A stretch of 64,000 nucleotides of DNA from Trichoplax adhaerens (lineage: Eukaryota > Placozoa > Uniplacotomia > Trichoplacea > Trichoplacidae): the NCBI RefSeq assembly GCF_000150275.1, contig NW_002060944.1, positions 2,704,152 to 2,768,151 of the forward strand, written 5' to 3'. Positions 41,155-54,300 of this stretch are shown in pieces. Numbering within the stretch: position 1 is the first letter of the stretch; each line of letters begins with the position of its first letter. Under the pieces are notes generated by a model. The model saw nothing but the letters and a program-made list of their open reading frames with translations. It was not told where the DNA came from and did not search any database. The translations under genes were made by a program, and so were the position numbers.

Positions 41155-44060
41155 ATGGAAAACCGAACAAACTCAGCACAATGGATCATCCCATTTCTCT
41201 TCTTGGCTTGTTCGATTCAATTCGTATGCGGAAAACAATCCACAAGACAAGTGAGTCAATACCACAAATAACCTGATAGACGAATACACTTAATTAATTA
41301 AACTGTATGCACACTGTACAGTACTGTATATTATACCAGTACAAACGTTGAATTACTCATACTTACTAGACGCGTATTTTGATATTGTCTTATTCAGCAT
41401 AGTAGTGAACGTTGGCTAACCTTGAAATTAAAATATTTCAATTATTGGCCAGTTAATTCATCCTCGTTTCTCCTAGGATAAAATAAACAGATATGGTAGA
41501 GAAGGATAATGTACAATTGGTTTGTTACTTCTCACCTTTGACAACTCATCATTCATACTGTACAGTAGACTGAGCAGTGACAACCGATCTTTTGACCAAT
41601 TTACTACTGTATTTGTTGATGTGCTGACTAGCTTACTTTTAAGCTAATAGTCTCCTTTTGGGGCAGTTTTCATCATAGACCATAAAAATATTGAACGTTT
41701 ATGCTCGCCTATTCTGCATTTCAGTCTCATGCTCGACTAGACTCCGTTAACGTCAAGAAGAGAATCTTATACCATGCCAGTGCTACTTACAGTACAGCGC
41801 CTCACATTCGTATATGTTACAGTCTCTATATGATTTGAGTGTATAATATATATTTTTCGACAACGGACTTATTTTGTGTCCAATGTTAACTGTAGTAATG
41901 AAATTTGCTGAAAGTTGCACTCCTTATAAGACTGTTGTAATTCTATGATGCTGTGTAAAATACTCCTGTCAAATGCAGATACTCCTATTGTGTAACTTAC
42001 TCATATAAATAAATTCACACTGTAGATTAGCATGGAATACAATCCAGGTTGCCCTAAAGAAATTTGCTCAACATCGACTGGAAATACATCAATTAATTTG
42101 ATACATGTCATGGCTAAAAATCCATATAATAATGGTCACGATATCCACTACGTATGGAGTACTATTGGTTCGCCTGCAGTATTAATCGCTTATACAGTCA
42201 AGTCGACTGAAATAAAAATTGATTGGGCCAAGTTCATTTCCGGTAAAGGTGTAAAGTAATACTTTGACATCGCAATTTCTATCATTGAGCATTTTGATTC
42301 ATTATATATTTGTATTACGAAATAGTCTTCCTAAGCGAATTGCTCTACTTAAATGCTAAACTTTAGTTGAGCGTTTACTTTTAAGTTTTACATATTCAAC
42401 TCTTTCCGTAGCGCAAACGCATGATCTCAACGTATCAGCAGCATAATTACTCCAATCGTAGACTGGGGCTTTGTAATCTTCTGTTCTACACATATTTTTA
42501 GATGTTTCATTCCTCTGCGATTTAAAATAACTGCAAAGTCTATGATATGGAATCTGTAATCTTGAATCACAATCTTATACATTCTATCATTCTGCTATGA
42601 TGCATGTTGCTATATCTTTCATTTTGGTAGATGGCACGCTTTTGAAAGATAGCGTTCACTTGCAAAGTGATAGTACAGCTAAATTAATGTCACTTAATAT
42701 TCCTTATTGCAGACAATCCTGCGAACTCTATTACATTTGATCCGGAACCTTTCTACACTTCTGGCATGCAACTAACGCACTTAATAGAATTTGTTGATGT
42801 TAATGATACAGCAAGATTGAATAGTAGTGCTGAGATACACATGTATCCATTTCATGATATGCTATGGGATAGTACATCTTGGGTTAATAGCGAAAAATCT
42901 GATGGAAGAGTAAATTTCACAACTGAATACGGAACAAACACAAATGGTAGCATTCTGCTCTCGGTGTGTGTAACTTTATTAAATGTCTCATGAATTTGAT
43001 GTAATGCAAGTACTATATATGAATCTATTATTTAAACGTGATAATTATTACTTAACATTTTTCTTTAACCGTAAGTATCCATTTTAGTTCTTCTTATTAT
43101 AAAGGCTAATAATTTGTTTAAATGTTATAGTTTGACGCAGGGAAATCGAAAGAAAGAATCAGTCGCTTACCTTTTCTAATGATCACCTCTAATTCATCAG
43201 CAGTTGATTTAGCTCTTCATAACCTGTCGACTATCAGCAATCATTCTCGTTTCGGGCTTGAAATGATGTTTGTTAATAGTTATACTCAGAAACCTAGTAA
43301 ATTTAAAAGCTATCGTTCTATTGATGACGAATACTGCCCTGCTGTTTTTACAATGATTGATGTTAATTTATATGGAGAAGGTATTGGTTTTGAAGTTTAA
43401 CATTGTTCTATAGTTCTTACAATTAAACTCCAATAAAGATGTTACTAGAATCAATTTCTTAAATATTTCTTCTAACAATATAGATGCTTCGAACGGTAGT
43501 TATTGCCAGTTCAGACCTGTCTGTTACGTCAATCCGCATCGGGCATTGAGTGGACAGAAAGAAGTACAGTATTACGAATTCGTACAAGCATCGATCCTGC
43601 CGCATGGCATTTTAACCGCATTTTACGGAGAACAAGATATTAATATATACGGCATGAATATAACATTTGGTCAGAAGAAAGATGGATTTTACGTTGCTAC
43701 CCAATTCACATCATGGTATTTTGCCATTGTACTCGATCTCATACGTATATTTTATGTAGTCAAGCTAGAGAATAGTTCATTGTAACTTACGTGTAGATCT
43801 CTGTCGGACATAGAATATTAGGCAAAAATCGGGTATTGCTAATTATTAATGACAAGTATTTTTCGATTTACAGGACGAGTACGTTTGGTTTTGGAATACC
43901 GCCGGTTGAAAAATTATCACTAGCAATTATCATGATAATAAGTGTTGGCTTGGGAGCACCCGTAGTTCTACTAATCTTTGGTGGAATCGGAGTCTTTATA
44001 AAAGCTCGAAGGAAGCAGTATAGTCGTTTAGAAAGTGTAAAACAAGACATCATAACGTAA
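41155..44060 (+). CDS. GLMP: glycosylated lysosomal membrane protein
   Basis: Single-pass lysosomal membrane glycoprotein, in mammals the accessory partner of the transporter MFSD1. Six exons: 41155-41250, 42026-42242, 42713-42963, 43131-43380, 43484-43715 and 43874-44060, giving 410 residues (human 406). The N-terminus has a signal peptide (IIPFLFLACSIQFVCG). The luminal part has many NxS/T sites and the diagnostic blocks HYVWSTIGSPAVLI, RSIDDEYCPAVF and MNITFG. Near the C-terminus FGFGIPPVEKLS leads into a transmembrane helix with GLGAPVVLLIFGGIGVFI. The short basic tail contains YSRL, a YxxPhi lysosomal sorting signal that matches the tail tyrosine motif of human GLMP. Junctions and phases close. 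It is divergent from GAPVD1. Confidence 0.95.
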
Positions 44061-44803
44061 TGTTGGCAAGGCTTGGACACAATTGTAGTAAGATTAACGA
44101 TTGTAACTCTTGTGGATTTTTAAGTAGAGTAGCTTAATTATATATCAAAATTATATCAAGGCCAGGGCCGTCAAATAGCCAAATTATTTTCAATGTGTAC
44201 TGAAAATTGTGATTGCATTATAAATTTTTGCAACTATGAAATTATTAAATAATGTTTTATTCAAATTTACTTAAATAGTCAAAGAAATTTATAGAAATTT
44301 CAGCTTTAGCTATAGGCAATCTTTATGATATATGTACATATTTATAGACTTGTCGAATAAGAAATCATAGCGAATTGCCATATAAAACCGCTAATCGTGA
44401 TTCTATATTTACAGTATTGCACGCAGGTTTAGAGGTATCTTAGGTTAATTACGTATACTTTTTGTAGCCTGTTATCATTTTTATCTTTACGATACTAATC
44501 TCAAAAATGTAATATCTCTGCGTAAAATGTAGTACTGAAAGGATCAATACGGTATCGCCGATGAAATATTGATTTTACGGGCAGTAAATTAGCTACCATC
44601 ACTTCCGTTGATTGTACAGAAGCGAACCGTAAAAATAAAATAAAGGATTCGAGGCTAAACAGTCCAGACATTGTATAAGAACCAAGCTTCAAGTGTTCAG
44701 TATCTAAGACCAGACTTATTCTGCTTACTTACAAACCTAAGGAAATACAATATAATTTCATTGATGTATGATAAACACTTGATAGATAACTCATACAAGG
44801 GCC
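44061..44803. other. intergenic region between convergent GLMP and CDC73
   Basis: AT-rich, contains the two 3' ends. No coding or structural feature recognised beyond low-complexity A/T runs. Confidence 0.5.
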
Positions 44804-47800
44804 TTACTTATCGAGAACTTCCCAAAATCTTAAAGCACAAGCACGATCTAAATGGCGTTTATGGCGGCTAATCTTTATGGCGAGATCCAGACAAAATATT
44901 AAATTACAGATCACATTGCTTTCAAATTAGAATAATTACTAATAGTAATCAACCTGTAATATATGCACGTCCCACTTCTGAATATTAGTGTCCATGCGGG
45001 AGTCTTCAAATTTCAGGTGAAAGCCCCTCACTATCAAATACGTAAATTAATTAAACACTGTTATAAAACTGAATTTAAATCTTTATAATCGAAGATTGCA
45101 AGTATGAATTCACAAGCCTACCTTTCGCAAAGATATTCACAGGCGAGTTATCAGTCTGTAACCAAGGCCAACCCTTAAATTGCCATGTAGGTCCTTGTAC
45201 AAAAACTGCAACGACTCTTTCCCTAAATACGATGCAAAAAATAAAGTACTATGACAAAATACACTCCAGTTTTATCTAGTAAATTGTCTATTACCAATCG
45301 TTCTTTTGCAGCTTATTAACGTTGTCGATAACTTTAAATGGGATAGTTACAGAAGTATTCCCTAAATCCCTTTTACGCTGCACTAGCACTTCACTTTCAC
45401 GATGCGCACCTTTTGCTTTCTTCTCGTCATTACTTATGAATCTTTAATTAAGTTTTGTAATAATAAAACATTGAACGAGAGGTTATCAATATTATACGGT
45501 AAATCTCAACACAGCAAAATGAGATCATACTAACTTGAACTCTTGTAGAAAATCTTTCACGTTAAGAAGTGTAATTGTAGATGTTGCAGTAGCAGGTACA
45601 ATAATAATAGGCGTTCTCGATTCTACGGCATACACAGAAGCATGACAATCGAGTTAATTAGGAAGCCGCATTAAGTTTTTGTTTCAATTACCAGCAATTA
45701 TCTTATTAGAAATCATTTACCTCTTTTTGTGTGTCCAGATTTAGGTTGATTAGCTAAACATTCGAAAAATATCATGATATCAAGTCTCTTTTTAATAATA
45801 CTGATTACGCCCATTAGTTATTACCTGAAAGGGGCTTGGCAACAGACACGGGCATTTCTTTCTGTGAATGGTCGGGCCTTCGCTTTGCTCCAGCTACGCC
45901 AGCCTATAAAGTACCAAAAGAATTAATCGATCATAAGGGTGACCAAGTCAATTAGAAGAAAAAAATATGTACTGTATGTAGCATACGTATATAAAACAAA
46001 TATGAACCTACCGTTACAGATTGAAAGTTCATTCCACGATATGTACCCATGGTATCGATTTTAAAACCTTCCGTTTCTGTACGAGCAATTTTATATATTC
46101 ATTAGATAGCTCGTTTGGGCAATTCCATATTAATAAATTTTTGAGTTGTTTGTAAGTTCTTACCTTCTTTCCCAGCAAATCTTTCCTGATCGTAACGACT
46201 GTATGGTATAGGAGCAACAGATTTCTTTGGAGGAGGCTCCTACAAAGTCAAAAGATGATTTGAATAATTCTGGTCTTAGTAAACAAATTACTTTCACATT
46301 GTTTCGGTAATTTCTTTCGTAGCTACCGTAGGAGGTGGTGTTTTGTGATTATGATTAAGATTACGTCCTTGTTCCCTTAATTGTATGTTAGTTATGACGT
46401 CCAGAATATTTGTGAATGACTAAGACAAACAGAGAGAATCAATCAGTACATTAAATTTCGATATAGCAAATTTATAAAAATGACTCCTGTGAAAATCGAA
46501 AAGCAGCTTACCTTTTTAGCTGATCGCATAACCGTTTCACGGGTTCTAACTACTTTTTCTTTGCTAATAATATCTTTGCTAACATCTACCTCTGCATCAG
46601 CGAAACTTCTTTGTTCCTGTAAAAAGTATCTTTATTGAACTCGAGTATAATAAATCATTAAAATTTAGTATTGATTTCTTTACTATTTCTGTTATTGTGT
46701 CATCCTTAATAGTTTCACGCTTGTGAGCAATTCTTTTAGCTTTAAGAGCAGCAATCTTTTCCGCAGATATTCTTTCACTCAATGGTCTATATGTATACCA
46801 AATGAAGATTCATTAAGATAGATGAGATAAATAACAGCCATAAGTAATGCATATTAAAACATCGGTAGTACCGAAGTTGATTCGTTGTTACTACTTTATC
46901 TTTAACATTTGCCTCCAAGCGAGACTCAAGACGATTCTATAATATCAGAAGTATTGCTATTAGTTAATAGTAAAATACCCAAATACACATGATCCCTGCA
47001 TGCAGTAAAAATTAAATCAATCGCAGCTTCATGGTAAAATAATAATGCTAAAGGATTGATATCAATAATCATATTTAATTCATACTATAGTATAATAATA
47101 ATTAGAATATAAGTATTGGAAGATTAATTTTAGACCTTATCTACTTTAACATCTTCGTCAGTCTTCACACGCTTTAAAGTGTCTGAGTTGGTTCCTTCGT
47201 CTACAGATCGCTTAACTTAAAAATTGATATTAAATAGCCAGTTCAGTATTATATCATAAAAGAAAAGGAATCAATTAAATACATGACATGGCTGTTATAA
47301 ATCAGGACTATGCTTGCAATATAACTACCTTGAGGCAAGGGAGCAGCTGGAACGACATGTTGCTGGCCAAGTTCTAAAGGAGCACTTTTATCTATGCTAG
47401 CAGATACAGATGTCTCACCATTCAGGTATGCAAGCAAATCCTACAGACAATATTTAAAAATTTTGAGATAGTGATGGCAATTTAACAAGTCAGGAGTTAT
47501 ATAGCAAGGGCCAGTAATGAAAGAAAATCTATCAGTAAGTATATGTAATCATAAGTATAGCAACAAAGTTGTGCAACCTACTTTTCTATCGGGACGGGAA
47601 ACAAGTGGTATTCCAGCAGCCTGTAAATAATGCGAGGTTAAGATTGAAAATACTGTAGGCAATCGATATATTACATTGCATGTAAGAATAAAGTAAAACT
47701 TGAGAAATTTTGTTATAGAAACAGTATAGTACCTATGGGTATAACATAGCGAAGAATACTGCATGCATGAGCAATAACGTAATTACAATAATTTAAAATT

Positions 47801-48653
47801 TAGTCGGAGTGGGGTTCCAGAAGACTACTGTAATATAAAATTTAACCCTCATCAAGCAAAGCAACACTGCTAGCATTAACTCATTAGCCCTCTAACATAT
47901 CAACCAAATTTCAATCATTGTCTATATGCAATATTCAAGTTGCATAAGTAGCACAGAATAGTAGCTAGTATAGCTCCAGTAGCAGGCTAGAGCAAAAGCA
48001 TAGTACAAAATTGAATTTCTAACGGCCGGAGCGAACTTCTGTTCAATGACTTTTTGTTCATGGAATTTCATCATGTTCACATTCTAACATTAGCATATGA
48101 CTATAATCTACTAGCTATAATGTTACTGAAAAACTTTTAGAGATCAAAATGATATCAACTGCAAAATAGGCCATACTCACAATTGCTTTCTGAGCGTACA
48201 CTGAATGACTTATGTCGACGTTTTTGAGTAGAAACACCAGGGAGGCCAAGGTGTAGTATTCCTTCGTTGCACCATCACGGCCAGTACTAACACATTGGAT
48301 GCAAAGTTAGCCATTAGTAATCACCATTGTAAAAAATAAATCATTATGAATCAAGCTTAAGTTAATGAAATGATAACACAGGAAGTGTTTAGGCTGTAGA
48401 GCATAAATTTCAACGGTAGCAACTCTATTTGCAGACGTCAACCCGTCTTAATTGAATATAGCAAACTATTTTAAGTGTATTTAATTGAACTCAATATCAT
48501 TCTGGAGTGCTATCGTGATTACCCATATTTTAAATAATTGGTATTTGTGAATTTTGACCAAGAATAGTCACCAAATATAATTCTTTCATCAGTTTCAATG
48601 ACATCTTTCTTTTCAATATTGTACAGCCGCAAAAAGGACAAGCAGTCCGCCAT
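44804..48653 (-). CDS. CDC73: parafibromin, PAF1 complex subunit CDC73
   Basis: Subunit of the PAF1 complex, which couples RNA polymerase II elongation to histone modification. Eighteen exons in coding order: 48523-48653, 48181-48286, 47582-47620, 47329-47440, 47136-47215, 46872-46936, 46684-46786, 46512-46616, 46327-46419, 46164-46239, 46012-46076, 45825-45903, 45721-45753, 45535-45622, 45295-45441, 45122-45222, 44954-45030 and 44804-44872, giving 522 residues (human 531). Blocks are [87 protein letters not shown] and [13 protein letters not shown]. The C-terminal Ras-like fold reads [18 protein letters not shown] and [15 protein letters not shown]. The stop falls right after LDK, so the final dozen residues of human CDC73 are missing. 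Phases close throughout. The exon 9 donor is chosen by phase; a downstream GT is an alternative. Confidence 0.95.
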
Positions 48654-48720
48654 AATGGAGTTCAACTGGCGTGTGTAAAGCGCGATCAACTGGATAAAAG
48701 AATCTGGAGGTCCTTTCCAT

Positions 48721-48866
48721 CAGTACAGAACAGTACGGTACTGTACCAGTCTGCTGCTGTACTGTACTGTACCGGCATGGACCACTAGAAGTATACTGTA
48801 CTGTAGAGTGACTGTACGGTAGCGTACAGTGTACAGTATATTTCTAGTGGTCCAGTACAGTGCATA
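48721..48866. repeat. TACAG/TACTG pentamer array upstream of CDC73
   Basis: Begins about 70 bases upstream of the CDC73 start codon. Includes direct TACTG runs, GTACAGTGTAC variants and a long hairpin (48778-48854). Confidence 0.85.
48778..48854. repeat. 77-base hairpin with 24-base arms
   Basis: Left arm 48778-48801 (begins TGGACCACTAGAA) and right arm 48831-48854 (ends TTCTAGTGGTCCA) are reverse complements with one mismatch in 24. The 29-base interior carries a second small stem, ACTGTAC...GTACAGT. It lies about 125 bases upstream of the CDC73 ATG. Confidence 0.85.
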
Positions 48867-49205
48867 GTGCACAGTGACTTCTCACTCCAAATGCACTACA
48901 CTACTGCTAATAACTGATACTGCTACCATTTGTGTAGTGGGTTTCCGCTTATCGTACAGTACGCGGTCTTTTTCTGATGACAAAAATTGAAATTGGCTGC
49001 TTTTTCAACAAATTATATATCAATCGATAGTAAAAGAGTTGAATTACACCATTCCTCATGAAGATTCTCGTACAATGTCTAATTTTCTTCATAACTATTG
49101 AATTAAAAATAGTAGCAGTCGCCTCGATGCAACAAAAACAGAAATCCTCTACTGTAATGTGTAGCAGACTGCTACAAACATGCGTAGCGTATTTTCCCCT
49201 CAGTA

Positions 49206-49268
49206 TTACAGTACTGTACTGTAGAGTGTACACTGTACAGTACTGTACTGTACTGTACTGTCTGTCTG
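49206..49268. repeat. TACAG/TACTG pentamer array
   Basis: Compact array with GTACACTGTACAGTACTG followed by several direct TACTG copies, about 0.55 kb upstream of CDC73. Confidence 0.85.
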
Positions 49269-49647
49269 TACATACCTGGACTCCTGGAGCCAAACCGGAC
49301 AGACTCTTCGGATAGACGGACTTTGCATACTAGATGCAACTGAAAATGTCGGAAAACAGTTACTTAGTAGTTAGTACGGATCTTCCGTGCCTGTTTTCTA
49401 AATCACTCCTATTAATTTAAATAACATTGATGATCTAAAGCTACTGCTTCCAAGCAGAGTTTAGTAACAGGCAATAAAATACAATACAAAATTGCTTAAT
49501 TTAGAAAAAATCAGTCAATTCAGAATCGACTGTTTGTATACTAAAGTACTGTTATAATGAAATGTTTTGACACAATTTATTGACCATAGTTGGCTAAATG
49601 TCTGTCCGTCCAAGATTGTGTCCAGTCCAGGTATTTTTCTAGTAGTG

Positions 49648-49712
49648 CATGACTGTACACTGTACAGACTTGTACAGTACCGTAAATACAACAGTGTTAT
49701 ACAGTACAATTT
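49648..49712. repeat. weak TACAG/TACTG pentamer cluster
   Basis: Scattered units (CTGTACACTGTACAG, TTGTACAGTACCG, ATACAGTAC) about 1 kb upstream of CDC73. Confidence 0.65.
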
Positions 49713-51349
49713 CCTTCCTATTCACTCAGAAATCCAAAGTGAATTCAGCTCGCCGAATCCTACTCCAATCCGAAATCCACTGTCTACATTTCCTCAAATC
49801 CCACTCCAATCGGAGTATACTACTGTCATTACTGTAGTTTGTAACAACAACATATACTATAGGTCACTGCCCTAAACTAGCTATGACAGTCTATTAAGCA
49901 TTGCGTTGAGTATTCGAGTAGAAACCGGCCATGCTCTTCGTTTTGCTACTCTTTGATGAAAAAGTTTTACCCTACAAGCATGCTGATCGTAGAGCCTTTT
50001 TTACTATCTATTAACAATCATCTACTAGTATTACAATGAGCATACTATACATCACTGAAACGGCTATATGATTCATTGTACATGCACCAGGTAAAAGCGC
50101 TTATGGTTATGATGCAATGAATGAATCAATCAATCATATGAGCTGTTGCGACGGTGGGCTACAACCTTGTCAAAATATCATTTTGCTTCGTTACTAAAAC
50201 TCAATAATTTGATATATAATTGTTATTTCTGTGTTTACCTGATTCTAAAAATAACAAACTTTCAATAATACGATGCTTGTGTAGGTCTAAATGTCCCTAA
50301 AATACTGCAATGCGATGTGTACGATCTTCGTACATTGCCCTTAACATAAAATACTGTCATACTGCCAATGCACTGAGTACAATCTAGTCTGGGCATAGTT
50401 CGGATTAATACTACTGTAGAACGAGTTACGCACAAGATTTGTATCAAACTTAACCTATTTATTGATCCTACTGTAAAATTGCAAAAAGCATTTAGCAGCA
50501 GTAAATAAGAAGGAAAAAACTATAATAATTAATAGATAAATATGAGGTAGGCGGTGAGTGATAGCACGGAGTATAAAGTATATAGCATAAAGCTAAGCGA
50601 AAATAACTTGAACACATTAAAACTCATAGTAAACATTTGCTACATAATTATCACGTTAGCGTATTAAAAGATAGATATGTTCGAAATCGTATTAACAAAG
50701 CATGATTATAAACAAGTGTGTAATTGTTGATGATATTAATATACTAATGCATCTACGAACGACGAAAGTAATTTGCTATATTAACCTTAATATTTTAAAT
50801 GCAATCAACGATGACAACTGCTGCAATTCTATTATAGAATTGTATAGGAATATTACCAGAAAATACAATAGCGAAAAGTTATAACTACAGGAGAGAATAG
50901 AATTTTACTAGGTAACTTGTTGTACGCGTATACTTGTAATTTTATGATGATGAGTGATAACTTTGCTTATGATCAACCTTGTTCTATGATGAATATTGTA
51001 TCGGATTATAAAAATAACTTTAAGAGATTGAGTAAAATTGAAACAATCATGGTGGATATGCAATAATTAACAGAAGGAACTCTATAATTCTGTTGCATTA
51101 ATTTAGTACCTTAATCAGATTAGTACAATGTTACATTCCATTAAGAAAATATGTAATTTTAATTTATTCGATAGGCAATTGGACAAGGGTAACCACAAAA
51201 TTTCTGGAGATATTCTCATCGCAACGGTAGCATCTACAAAGCAGGGTGATATAGTATTTATTGAATGAATACTCGTATGCTTGCGTAAATTTGATGACAT
51301 TTTTCCTGCGATACGATCTACATTACTTTTTGAAAGATCGTCCTCCATA

Positions 51350-54300
51350 TTATTGTTGCAGCTTGTCTAATGCTTGATTACAGACTTTTAACACATGCTT
51401 TACAAAAATAAAGAGTACGTTTCTATCAGTAACAATCCCTTTTCAGTATTTAATACCGCAAGTAGGAACTATATTACGTGAGTATAAATAATCGTCCAAT
51501 CTCTAACATACCATATTATCACCAAAATCTTGAGCTGCTTGTCGAAGAACATCTACTACCTTTAATGATCCCATCTCTTCTATTCCTTCATCTATGCAGT
51601 GAAAATGTTAGACAAGAATTATTGAGATAGAACAATCAATTATTCTTTGGCTTATAACATCAATTAAAGACAATTACTGTAGCGGGGATTTTGAAATACT
51701 CGATATCTTTTCATACATACCATATTCAGCGAGTTCAGAAAATAATAAGAAGATATTTTCTGCGACTTCAGCGTTTTTCGCATTATTTCTGATGTAATAT
51801 GATAATTGATATTTTGTTATGAAACAACTAGAATTAATACTGGAATCTTAAATTTTCATTGCGTAATTTGCTAACAATTACTCATTACTAAGATAATATT
51901 TCTGTAACAACACCACAATAAGCCCTACTTATATGCTGAAATGATGATTGGAACTCCGGAGACACCATTACTATTAATTACTTGCATTGCAGATGATTCT
52001 ATGTAGAATACAATATTCAACCAGAAGATAAATTTAATCACCGAATCCCATTTAAAGTCCGTGCTGACATTGAATAACTTTAATTCTCATATTATACAAA
52101 TTTATACAATTACCATCAACTTCTGTCAAACTTGCCAATAACAAGCAACCACTCTTTACAACTCGTGGTTCCTGGATATAGCGAAAATAATTGCAGACTG
52201 TTAGTAACGATACTTAACTTGAAAATCGTTCAAATCAGACGTATTATGTAAAATTAACGTTTCAATTTCTTGTATCAAATATTTATAGTATAGATAAACT
52301 ACAGGAGTAAACGATATAGTGCCGAAACCTTTTCATTATTTTTTATCGCATTAACAACAGCAGCAATGGTCCCAGACTTAGATAGTTCATCCACATTCTC
52401 TTCTACATTGTAAATTGCGAATATGGACAAAAATGGCTTAGAAAAAAATGTCAACTTTGAAGTTTAATTATTACGCAGCTCTTAAAAGTTGAATATCTGT
52501 GTTTATGATAAAAAATTGCAGTATGATTATCTATCGCTTATGTGAATACCTTCCATGGATAAAGACCATAACGCAGAGCAGGAAGATTCAATTACTTCAA
52601 CTGAATCTTGATGATTTTCAAGCGCTCGATAAACGTCTTCTAAACCTTTCTCTTCAGTTACGATCTTAGCATTGTTTTCTGTAGACATGATTATTAATCG
52701 CATTGATAAATACTGATATTATAGAATATTTTAATTCCAAATTAAACAATCTTTCGATAGTAGTTCTACGCGTATATTTACCATATCATAGTGTACATAA
52801 ATCATTACTATCATAAATAATTAATATCTGCATTTAAGCTTTACCATTTGCTGCTAGACTCCATAAAGCGCTACAGCAGTTTGAAATAATTGTAGTATCA
52901 TTTGGGAAAGCTCGTAAGGAAGCTAAAATATCTTGTACACCTCCAGAGTTACCGATAACTGCGGCAGCATTTTCTAATTAAATGATTACATTAAGATCTT
53001 GAATTTTTTATATTATTATAAGGTTATAAATCATAAGACAACAACATATGTCTAAGTTTTAATATATCTAATGCTAACCATCTGCAGACAGTGCTGCAAT
53101 GACAGCTCCCGCAACGCTTTGCAATTCAGCTGAACCAGCATGTGACTATAGGAATGAGATAATTGAAGTAAATCCGGTATTGCATTAGCTTAGTATTCGC
53201 ACTAGAGTTCCATGCTTAATCCGATATAATACAATATCTTATGATGTGTGTAGGTGTTATGCTAATTATGAAAAATATAAATTACCCTCATGGCTAATGT
53301 GACTGGTTGTATTAGCTCACTGCTATACATAATATCGTTTTCTTCCGCTGTAATTTAAAAGAAAAATCATTATAATCCAATTTCTTGCCTTTATAATTAA
53401 AACATCTACTGGATTATACTGTAATATATCCGTTATATTACATAACTGTTACATCAACTGTAGCCGCAGTAGATTCGATACTAATTTACTACTATACTTT
53501 TAGATTACAATAGAATAATTTGAAACTATTATCTTTAATATAACAAAATAAAAAATATTAGAATAGGGGTAAGTATGATGAATAAAGAAGTACGGATTAG
53601 TAATTAATCTATGCTATTGCTCAGTGTCCTATACTTTAATAATAAATTGCTTTTATTTAATATTGTAATAAGAAGTATTTTGTGAGATATTGCTACATAT
53701 TATTGATACTACGGTACACTATTGTATTTTATATGTTACTTGGAAGTACTATAATAGTTGTACATCAGATATTAAAACTGGAGAGAATAAAAGAAACGGA
53801 TACTTATTGAGACTCAAATACGTATATATGACTATTAACAATAATAATATAGTAATTCATAATGTTTGCTGCAATTACATGCAATTTCTGTAAGATATAT
53901 AACATTGGAATATTTACCTGAAACAATAAGATGCGAAAAAATTTTTGCTGAAACAATTTGTATTTCGTTATTTCCTATATGATTTTTCATTGCCTTGATA
54001 ATTATCCTTTTTCCAGCATCGTTTAAACCCATAGCATCTATTTTAGATGATCAGCAATTACATTAATAATTATAGTATGATTCTATCACTACGATTTTTA
54101 TTATGATGCATTAAATGTGCGGGATATCTAATTTTATATCAAGCTTTATACAGCGAAGTACTTACCTTCATTTCTAAGCATATTGTGGATATATTTAAGA
54201 GCCTCCAACTAATTGATAAAACGATAATCATTAATTTCAGTTTCTAAATCATCTTCTGATGTATAAGTTCAAGTCGATATCGTAGTGGCAATTATTTGTA

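Larger units (their letters stand above)
48654..51349. other. 2.7-kb intergenic region upstream of CDC73
   Basis: Contains the CDC73 promoter and the 3' flank of the STKLD1-like gene. Pentamer arrays lie at 48721-48866, 49206-49268 and 49648-49712. The rest is AT-rich, with open frames that match nothing and overlap repeats. No gene recognised. Confidence 0.5.

Noticed and set aside
51115-51348. 77-codon minus frame downstream of the STKLD1-like gene
   Set aside because: The kinase gene already ends with a phased exon and stop at 51350; this frame has no splice support and no family match.
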